The position numbers and the translations under genes were made by a program. A stretch of DNA of 12,457 nucleotides from positions 1-12,457 of the forward strand of contig CALEFO010000068.1 in the NCBI GenBank assembly GCA_937877165.1, given 5' to 3'. The notes beneath the pieces were generated by a model. That model did not search any database. It saw only the letters and a list, made by a program, of their open reading frames with translations, and was not told where the DNA came from. This document shows positions 6,700 through 12,457 of this stretch, piece after piece. Position 1 is the first letter of the stretch, and each line of letters starts with the position of its first letter. The DNA is from an uncultured Lachnospiraceae bacterium. GTDB lineage: Bacteria; Bacillota; Clostridia; Lachnospirales; Lachnospiraceae.

Positions 6700-6835
6700 G
6701 AGACCATGAATCTGCACACCCGGTGAAGAAATATCGAGTTGTTTTGTCACAAGCCAGGATCATGCCGGATCCATTGGACGGTGAACGGGAAATGGAATCA
6801 CGGAATGCGGAGAGAGAAAGAGAGATTTTAGATAT
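6700..6835 (+). other. 136-base gap between the GT2 and epimerase genes
   Basis: No gene, terminator or convincing promoter is seen. TTGTCA at 6744-6749 resembles a -35 box but the position 17 bases on reads GGATCC, not a -10. The last 30 bases are purine-rich and contain GAGAGA repeats that may serve as a weak ribosome binding site for the next gene. The gap is longer than its neighbours but the genes probably stay co-transcribed. Confidence 0.4.
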
Positions 6836-7756
6836 ATGAATGCGCTGGTAGGATATACAGGCTTTGTCGGCGGAAACCTCTGTGCGGCGAGCCGGTTTGA
6901 CGGCTTATACAATTCAAAGAATATCGAAGAGGCTTATGGAACCGGGCCGGAGCTTCTTGTGTACGCGGGCCTTCGCGCGGAGAAATATCTGGCGAACAAC
7001 GAGCCGGAGAAGGACATGGAGCTGATCCGGCAGGCAGAGGAGAATATCCGGAGAATCGGGCCGAAGAAGCTGGTTTTGATTTCCACCATTGATGTCTTCC
7101 GGAATCCGGTCGGCGTGGATGAAACGACGGAAATTGAGACGGAAGGTCTGCAGGCATATGGCTATGACCGCTATCAGCTGGAATGTTGGGTCCGGAGAGA
7201 GTATCCGGATGCACTGATTGTCCGGCTCCCGGGCCTTTTCGGGAAGGGGATCAAGAAGAATTTTATCTATGATTACATCCATGTCGTTCCGTTCATGCTG
7301 AAGGAGAACAAATTCGAGGAGCTTGCGGGAAGGGAGCCGGGGCTTCGGAAGGTTTACGCGCGGCAGGACAATGGATTTTACCGCCTGCAGGCATCGGAAG
7401 AGGAAAAGCGGGAGCTGAAGAGAACATTCCAAGGCCTCGGCTTTACGGCGCTGAACTTCACAGACAGCAGGAGCCACTATCAGTTCTATGATCTGTCAAG
7501 GCTCTGGGCGGACATTCAGACGGCACTGGAGCTGGACCTTCGTCTCTGGCATCCGGCAACAGAGCCGGTGACGGCGGGAGAGGTGTACCGGTATCTGACC
7601 GGACGGGATTTCTGCAATGAGCTTGTGGGCACACCGGCGGCCTACGATTACCGGACGGTACACGACCGGCAGTTCGGCGGGAGCAATGGATATATCATGG
7701 ACAAGGAGAACGTTCTGTGGGCAATCCGGACGTTTGTGGAACAAGAAGTCAGATGA
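6836..7756 (+). CDS. Rossmann-fold NAD(P)-dependent epimerase/dehydratase-like protein (extended SDR)
   Basis: This 306-residue protein starts directly on the first Rossmann strand: L4-V-G6-Y-T-G9-F-V-G12, the G-x-x-G-x-x-G dinucleotide site of extended short-chain dehydrogenases. S83-T-I-D-V-F holds the expected catalytic Ser/Thr. The catalytic pair normally Y-x3-K appears as Y108-G-Y-D-R112, with Lys replaced by Arg while the following pattern ends in E116 as usual. R130-L-P-G-L-F-G is the typical substrate-side motif. The substrate domain (about 140-280) is unlike the common sugar epimerases by eye. The protein is soluble and cytoplasmic. Beside the FAD oxidoreductase it may complete an oxidation/reduction epimerisation or make an unusual deoxy- or keto-sugar; this is inference. 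The start is ATG 6836, behind a GAGAGA-rich stretch. Confidence 0.82.
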   Translation: MNALVGYTGFVGGNLCAASRFDGLYNSKNIEEAYGTGPELLVYAGLRAEKYLANNEPEKDMELIRQAEENIRRIGPKKLVLISTIDVFRNPVGVDETTEIETEGLQAYGYDRYQLECWVRREYPDALIVRLPGLFGKGIKKNFIYDYIHVVPFMLKENKFEELAGREPGLRKVYARQDNGFYRLQASEEEKRELKRTFQGLGFTALNFTDSRSHYQFYDLSRLWADIQTALELDLRLWHPATEPVTAGEVYRYLTGRDFCNELVGTPAAYDYRTVHDRQFGGSNGYIMDKENVLWAIRTFVEQEVR

Positions 7757-7771
7757 GTCAGGACAACTGTT

Positions 7772-7799
7772 TTCGGATTTGCGGCAGCAGAAATCCGGA
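7772..7799 (+). other. Intergenic hairpin after the epimerase gene
   Basis: TTCGGATTT (7772-7780) pairs with AAATCCGGA (7791-7799), seven Watson-Crick pairs plus a G-U and an A-U pair, around a 10-base loop. It begins 15 bases after the stop codon but is followed by an A-rich, not T-rich, stretch, so it does not look like an intrinsic terminator. It could be a processing or stability element within the operon message. Confidence 0.4.
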
Positions 7800-7838
7800 A
7801 CAGGGAATATCTCGAAAAAAATAAAGGATAAATAAAAG

Positions 7839-10055
7839 ATGCAGCAGAACAAAAGACCGGACGGAAAGAAGATCGCGATTGTCATACTCCTTTTGGCAGC
7901 GGTGCTTTTTTTGTTCCGGCTGAATGTGACAAAGTCGTTTTTTCACGGATATTTTACAGATGCAAGACCGTATGAGAATGTAGGAGCAGATTCCATTCTT
8001 GGGACCTATGATCTTTCCAATGGGGCGTATTCCCTGGAATTCACGCCAGGAGAGGAGCATTTTGCGGGGGTCGTTTTGTATCTGGAGAATCAGCCGGAAA
8101 GCAATACGGGGAGCCTTACGCTTCAGGTAAAAGACGCCGGAGGCACTCTTGTAAGCTCTGCAGAGGCAGACCTTGCTGAGGTAAAAAATGAGCATGCCTA
8201 CAAGGTTCAGATGAAGGGAAAGCTTCGAAAGGGGGAGACGTACCGGCTGGAGATTGCCGCGAAGGACTGCGGAACGGTGCCGTCTCTGATTCTGGTGGAT
8301 TCTGCTTTCCGGATGGAGGAGAGCATCGGAGACAGTCTTCTGATCGGTTATGCGTATGCAAAGCCGGATTTTTCGGATTCGGAGCGGCTTCTGATCACCC
8401 TGTTTGTTCTGGGCGGAATGCTGATTTTCGTTTCCTTTCTTGACGGAAGCGACAGGAAAGAAACAGGGAAACAGAGGATTCCCGCCAGGGTGAAGGCAGA
8501 AGGACGACAGCCAAGAGCTATCCGGGGCAACACTCCGAGTGCCCTGCGAAGAGGAGGGATCCTCCTGATTCTGATGACGGCACTTGCCTGGAATTACAGC
8601 TTCAACTCTCTGGATGTGAACAATGATTCTTTTGAAGCTTTTCAGGCAGATAGTGAGAGACTGGTGACACAGGCAATCGAAGCGGTCCGGGAGGGAGTCC
8701 CCAATCCGTCCGGAACCGGACTGATCAAGCTGGATACCCTGCAGGGAACGGAAGGATCGGAGACGGATTATCCTACGGACGATGACTGGCTGGACGGATA
8801 CCATCGGACGGATCCGGCCATCCGGCTCCGGGCATCGGCTTATACAGAGCAGTATGCCGTTCCGGGAAATTTTATCCGGTTTGCAGATGGGGAGACGAGT
8901 CAGATCCTTGCGGTCGTGGAAGACGAAAATGAAGACTGGATGACGGTGGTACTGGACATCGATAGCCCGCTGGATGAAGAGAGACTGGGAAGCCTTACCG
9001 GGGCATCCGTTCTGGATGCGGAAGGAAATCCTGCTCCGGAGAAGGTGGCAGAGGCTTACGGAAGCCAGTATGGACTGCAGGGAAAGGTTTTCCAGCACCT
9101 GGCAAATGTAGATCTGGATCTTCTGCGCACCTGGTGTGCGCTGGCAGCGGGTGGCGTCCTTCTTCTGGTGGCCCTGCTTGTCTGCAAAACCTGCGGCAGG
9201 CTGATGGGCATGATCTTCTATGCGGTTTTTCTGCTCTCTCCATGGGTCGTGAACTTTGCCAACAACCTGTACTGGGTGGAATTCACCTGGTTTCTTCCGA
9301 TGGCAGCAGGACTTTTCTGTCTGTGGAAGCTGGATTGCAGGAGGTGTCGGATTCTTTCTTATGTCATCGTAGTTCTCACAGTGATGATCAAGTGCCTGTG
9401 TGGCTATGAGTACATTACAACGGTGATGCTGGGGGTCATTGCCTTCCCGGCGGCGGAGTTTTTCACCGCACTGGCGAAAAGAGACCGGGAAAGGGCGGGA
9501 CTTTTGTTTCGCACCATTTTCCTGCTGGGGGTGTCGGCACTTTTGGGCTTTGCGGCGGCCATTTGCATTCATGCGCCGGTAAAATCCGGCGGAAGCCTCA
9601 CAGAGGGAATCCGTCTGATCATTCAGGAGGATGTCCTTCGCAGAACCTACGGGGCGGATCTCAATGCGTTTGAAAATCTTCCGGATTTTGAGCAGTATGC
9701 GCTGACGGCATCGGCGTGGGAGACACTCTGTAAGTATTTCCATTTCAAGACGGAGGTCATTACCGGCATTGGCGGGAATCTGTTCCCGCTCCTTTGCCTG
9801 ATTCCCCTGGTGTTGCTTGTCGTGGATGCACGCAGGAAGGTACTGGAGGTACATGAGGCTGCATGGTATGCCGTGTTCTTTCTGACATCGGTCAGCTGGT
9901 TCGTGCTGGCCAAATCGCATTCCTGCGTGCACACGCATATGAATTTTGTTCTGTGGTATTTCGGATTCGTACAGAGCTGCTTTTATATCATCTTGCGGCA
10001 TTTGATTCAGCGGCTGCGGGGACAGGATCCTAACAGGAGTGACAGGGCATCATGA
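7839..10055 (+). CDS. Large polytopic membrane protein, GT-C glycosyltransferase-like
   Basis: This 738-residue protein has a membrane helix at about 11-29, then an outside domain rich in alternating beta-type residues (about 31-180), helices at about 183-201 and 239-255, a second long outside region (256-425), and a block of some six to eight helices (about 429-720). G406... Y407-G-S-Q-Y-G-L-Q-G is a conspicuous motif just before the helix block, and A691-K-S-H-S-C-V-H-T-H near the C-terminus is another likely conserved motif. D259 and D263 in the loop after a helix are candidate GT-C catalytic acids. I recognise the architecture rather than a named family; a transferase using polyprenyl-phosphate sugar is likely, and a polymerase or transporter is possible. 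The start is ATG 7839, ten bases after AAAGGA. The stop overlaps the next gene by four bases. Confidence 0.75.
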   Translation: MQQNKRPDGKKIAIVILLLAAVLFLFRLNVTKSFFHGYFTDARPYENVGADSILGTYDLSNGAYSLEFTPGEEHFAGVVLYLENQPESNTGSLTLQVKDAGGTLVSSAEADLAEVKNEHAYKVQMKGKLRKGETYRLEIAAKDCGTVPSLILVDSAFRMEESIGDSLLIGYAYAKPDFSDSERLLITLFVLGGMLIFVSFLDGSDRKETGKQRIPARVKAEGRQPRAIRGNTPSALRRGGILLILMTALAWNYSFNSLDVNNDSFEAFQADSERLVTQAIEAVREGVPNPSGTGLIKLDTLQGTEGSETDYPTDDDWLDGYHRTDPAIRLRASAYTEQYAVPGNFIRFADGETSQILAVVEDENEDWMTVVLDIDSPLDEERLGSLTGASVLDAEGNPAPEKVAEAYGSQYGLQGKVFQHLANVDLDLLRTWCALAAGGVLLLVALLVCKTCGRLMGMIFYAVFLLSPWVVNFANNLYWVEFTWFLPMAAGLFCLWKLDCRRCRILSYVIVVLTVMIKCLCGYEYITTVMLGVIAFPAAEFFTALAKRDRERAGLLFRTIFLLGVSALLGFAAAICIHAPVKSGGSLTEGIRLIIQEDVLRRTYGADLNAFENLPDFEQYALTASAWETLCKYFHFKTEVITGIGGNLFPLLCLIPLVLLVVDARRKVLEVHEAAWYAVFFLTSVSWFVLAKSHSCVHTHMNFVLWYFGFVQSCFYIILRHLIQRLRGQDPNRSDRAS

Positions 10056-10990
10056 AACTTTCCATTTCCAATATTGCATGGACAGAGGAACAGGATGAGA
10101 CGGTCTACGGACGGATGCGGGAATGCGGCTTCGAAGGACTGGAGATCGCTCCGACCAGAATTTTTCCGGAGAACCCTTATGAACACCGGCAGGAGGCTGC
10201 AGAGTGGGCGCATGGGCTGAGAAGAGCATACGGTTTTTCGGTGCCGTCCATGCAGTCCATCTGGTACGGAAGACCGGAGAAGCTGTTCGGCACGAAGGAA
10301 GAACGGAAGGCTCTTGCGGAATATACGAAGAAGGCAATTGATTTTGCGGAGGCGGTCGGATGCCGCAATCTGGTCTTCGGATGCCCGCGAAACCGCTGTC
10401 TTCCAGAAAAAAGAGAAACACAGGCCGGTGACAGGATAGAAAATGGAAACAAAACGACGGATGTGGAGGGATGGAACAACAAGAGGGAAGGGGAGCAGGA
10501 ATCCGAATGGATGGAAACTGCGTCCCGATTTTTCCGTGAACTTGGAGAGTACGCGCTGGCGCACGGAACTGTGATCGGAATGGAAGCCAATCCGCCGATG
10601 TACCATACGAACTTTATCAATACAACAAAGGAAGCACTGGAGCTGGTGAAGCGTGTGGATTCCAGGGGCTTTCTTTTAAATCTGGATGTCGGCACGATGC
10701 TCGCCTGCGGAGAAGACTGCACGGAGCTGCAGGGGAGCGTTCGCCTTATTAATCATGTCCACATCAGTGAGCCTGGGCTGAAGCCGGTTCAGAAGCGTGC
10801 ACTTCACCAGGAGCTGAAGAAAATTCTGCGGGAAGAGCATTATGACGGTTTTGTTTCCATAGAAATGGGGAAAACCGAAGACGGATCGCTTAGGGCCCTG
10901 AAGGATGCCATGGCTTATGTGCAATTTTTGTTCCGGCATGATGGAACCGGAACGAAACAAACAGACAGCGGCCAGGCAGAAGGAAAGTAG
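10052..10990 (+). CDS. TIM-barrel sugar isomerase/epimerase-like protein (xylose isomerase-like/AP endonuclease 2 fold)
   Basis: This 312-residue soluble protein fits the sugar phosphate isomerase/epimerase superfamily. The metal and active-site residues expected at barrel strand ends are visible: E31 in L-E-I-A-P, E178 in G-M-E-A-N-P, D212 in N-L-D-V-G-T, H235/H237 in H-V-H-I-S, and E271 in S-I-E-M-G. These suggest a divalent metal enzyme that isomerises or epimerises a sugar. Between C116 and about residue 152 there is a hydrophilic, charged stretch of about 35 residues in purine-rich DNA, probably an inserted surface loop. The start ATG overlaps the previous stop (ATGA), with AGGAG about 12 bases upstream. 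The last 15 residues are a polar tail. Its place between two GT-C-like genes implies a sugar precursor or modification role; the exact substrate cannot be told. Confidence 0.82.
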   Translation: MKLSISNIAWTEEQDETVYGRMRECGFEGLEIAPTRIFPENPYEHRQEAAEWAHGLRRAYGFSVPSMQSIWYGRPEKLFGTKEERKALAEYTKKAIDFAEAVGCRNLVFGCPRNRCLPEKRETQAGDRIENGNKTTDVEGWNNKREGEQESEWMETASRFFRELGEYALAHGTVIGMEANPPMYHTNFINTTKEALELVKRVDSRGFLLNLDVGTMLACGEDCTELQGSVRLINHVHISEPGLKPVQKRALHQELKKILREEHYDGFVSIEMGKTEDGSLRALKDAMAYVQFLFRHDGTGTKQTDSGQAEGK

Positions 10991-12457
10991 ATGAGAGATG
11001 CGGTGTTGGCGGAAAAATTGCACAGTGTTCTTGTGAGACTGATCGGTCTGGGTACCTTTCTCCTTTTCACGATGGTTCTGCTGGTAAACCTCGGAGCTGA
11101 TTTCACGGAATTTACATGGAAAAAGAATTTTCTGCTCCCAAATATCGTTTTGATTGTGGCGGCAGGCGTTGCCTGGTATGCAGTTGTGCGAGTGGGAAGG
11201 GGAAGCGGTTCTGATTCTGCAGAAAATTCAGCAATGGATACAGCCATTTCCAAACCTTCACGGGTCTGGCCGATTGCACTGTGCACGGTTCTTTTGTTTT
11301 TCCTGCAGCTCTGGATTTGTTACAGCATTTTTTTTGAAACCGGATGGGATCCGGCGGCGGTGACCGCTGAAGTCCGGAATATCATTGAAAACCGGGGGAT
11401 TAACTGGCAGTGGTATTTTCAAGCATATCCGAACAATCTGACTCTTGCACAGGCCGAATATTGGATTCTGAGAGTGGATCATGCCCTCAATCTGTTTTGT
11501 GGAGATTATGAGCTTATGGCGGTAGCTGCGGTCAACTGTGGGCTGTCCTCCATGAGCTGTATGCTGGTATATTTCCTTGCCAGGCGACTTTTTCAGGGTG
11601 ATGCGCGGCTTCCCTGGATGCTGTGGGGACTGTCAGTCCTTCTGATTGGATTGTCTCCGTGGATGGTCGTTGCGTATACGGATTCCATGGGACTGATTTT
11701 TCCGGTTCTTTGTCTTTTCCTGTATCTGCATCTGATTCATGTGAAAGCTTCATGGGGAAAATTTTTCGGATGGCCTTTTCTTCTGATTCTGGGATACTGC
11801 GGTTACCGGATCAAGCCACAGGCAATGATCATGCTGATTGCTATTGGAATAGCGGAATTACTGAGAAATCTGCGTGTCCATGCTGTGGGAAAGACAGAGA
11901 AAAGAAAGAAACTTTTTGGAGTTTTGATTGTCTTGATGATTTTCGGCATCGCGGTTATGGAAATTCGCAGAGAACAGAATGATTGGCGGGATTCGCGGGG
12001 CTTTGTTGCAGACAATGAGAAGAGTATGGATCCTCTTCATTACCTGAATATGGGGCTGAATACGGAACAGGACGGTGCTTTTCTGCAGTCTGATCTGGAT
12101 CGGTCGGCAAAATTCGACACCAGGGCGGAGCGGGACCGGTATAATCTGCAGAGCGCAAGAAATCGTATTCGTGCTATGGGACCGGTCGGACTGCTGAAAC
12201 ATCTGGCAAGGAAGATGATGGTGGTTTATGCAGATGGAACCTTTGCCTGGGGATGCGAGCCGGACTTCTGGCAGACCAAATTGCCGGAACCGAATGGAAT
12301 CACTGCGCGTTTTCTGAGGGAATTTTATTATGAAGATGGCGTATATTATCGTTTGTTTGAAACCATGGAACAGGCGTTGTGGATTTTCATTCTGGTCGGC
12401 TGCTGGATTTCCTCCTTTCAATTTATGAAGGACAGCAGAAAACGGAATGTGCACCAT
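10991..12457 (+). CDS. GT-C-type membrane glycosyltransferase (3' end beyond window)
   Basis: The frame is open from ATG 10991, directly after the previous TAG, through 489 codons to the right edge. AAGGAAAG lies just upstream as ribosome binding site. The protein has helices at about 15-35 and 48-66, another at 93-114, then the first outside loop with G118-W-D120-P, the position of the catalytic Asp in GT-C enzymes, followed by Y146-P-N-N in a loop. Further helices lie at about 170-197, 207-226, 229-250, 259-290 and 308-323, with K275-P inside one. H350-Y-L-N-M-G-L-N (350-357) and D415-G-T-F in the following outer region match a Firmicute GT-C group seen near glycan genes. It probably transfers a sugar from a polyprenyl-phosphate carrier outside the membrane. 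By eye its DNA is richer in A+T than the rnf genes. Confidence 0.8.
   Translation, partial: MRDAVLAEKLHSVLVRLIGLGTFLLFTMVLLVNLGADFTEFTWKKNFLLPNIVLIVAAGVAWYAVVRVGRGSGSDSAENSAMDTAISKPSRVWPIALCTVLLFFLQLWICYSIFFETGWDPAAVTAEVRNIIENRGINWQWYFQAYPNNLTLAQAEYWILRVDHALNLFCGDYELMAVAAVNCGLSSMSCMLVYFLARRLFQGDARLPWMLWGLSVLLIGLSPWMVVAYTDSMGLIFPVLCLFLYLHLIHVKASWGKFFGWPFLLILGYCGYRIKPQAMIMLIAIGIAELLRNLRVHAVGKTEKRKKLFGVLIVLMIFGIAVMEIRREQNDWRDSRGFVADNEKSMDPLHYLNMGLNTEQDGAFLQSDLDRSAKFDTRAERDRYNLQSARNRIRAMGPVGLLKHLARKMMVVYADGTFAWGCEPDFWQTKLPEPNGITARFLREFYYEDGVYYRLFETMEQALWIFILVGCWISSFQFMKDSRKRNVHH

Noticed and set aside
6744..6772. Possible promoter for the epimerase gene with TTGTCA at 6744
   Set aside because: No -10-like hexamer is found at 16-18 bases; the position reads GGATCC. 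The gene is more simply read from the upstream promoter.
7758..10001. 747-codon open frame on the minus strand opposite the large membrane protein
   Set aside because: The predicted peptide is rich in Arg, His, Gln, Cys and Pro without domain pattern, has no plausible start context, and lies wholly opposite a gene with clear membrane helices and coupled start and stop. It is a codon-bias shadow.
11858..12457. Open minus-strand frame reaching the right edge
   Set aside because: It lies opposite the GT-C-like gene, which has coherent helices and motifs across the same stretch; the minus-strand product shows no recognisable features.
1..12457. CRISPR arrays, tRNA or rRNA genes, insertion sequences, phage or attachment sites
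   Set aside because: No regularly spaced repeats, transposase-like frames, terminal inverted repeats or cloverleaf-like sequences were seen by eye on either strand.

Overview
The window reads as chromosomal DNA of an anaerobic Firmicute of class Clostridia, possibly Lachnospiraceae-like. This rests on an rnf operon in the order C-D-G-E-A-B (the order in Acetobacterium and many clostridia), strong AAGGAGG-type ribosome binding sites, and the types of membrane glycosyltransferase present. The genus cannot be resolved from the sequence alone. All genes lie on the + strand.

Region 1 (1-4182) is the rnf operon, cut at its left end: the tail of rnfC, then complete rnfD, rnfG, rnfE, rnfA and rnfB. 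Its genes overlap or nearly abut, so they are translated as one unit. The products form the membrane Rnf complex, which oxidises reduced ferredoxin, reduces NAD+ and pumps Na+ or H+. RnfB and RnfC carry the iron-sulfur clusters, RnfD and RnfG the covalent flavins, and RnfA and RnfE the membrane-embedded cysteines. Deviations from the usual picture are an altered flavinylation motif in RnfG, a long cysteine-bearing Ala/Lys-rich tail on RnfE, and a similar shorter tail on RnfD.

Region 2 (4183-4497) is non-coding. It holds a strong intrinsic terminator for rnf, a likely extended -10 promoter right behind it, and a leader with a perfect 10-bp hairpin that could compete with an alternative pairing.

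Region 3 (4498 to the right edge) is a six-gene set, probably one operon, for an envelope glycan or glycolipid. In order it encodes a FAD-dependent oxidoreductase, a membrane-anchored GT2 glycosyltransferase of the polyprenyl-phosphate-sugar synthase type, a Rossmann-fold NAD(P)-dependent epimerase/dehydratase-like protein, a 738-residue polytopic membrane protein resembling GT-C enzymes, a TIM-barrel sugar isomerase/epimerase-like protein, and a second GT-C-like glycosyltransferase that runs off the window. A coherent reading (inference) is that the GT2 makes a lipid-phosphate sugar, the FAD and Rossmann enzymes (with or without the TIM barrel) alter a sugar by oxidation and reduction, and the GT-C proteins transfer sugars outside the membrane. 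The FAD-oxidase/Rossmann-reductase pairing beside a lipid-sugar synthase recalls the logic of mycobacterial DprE1/DprE2, though the folds of the oxidases differ. This is the best candidate in the window for an undescribed pathway.
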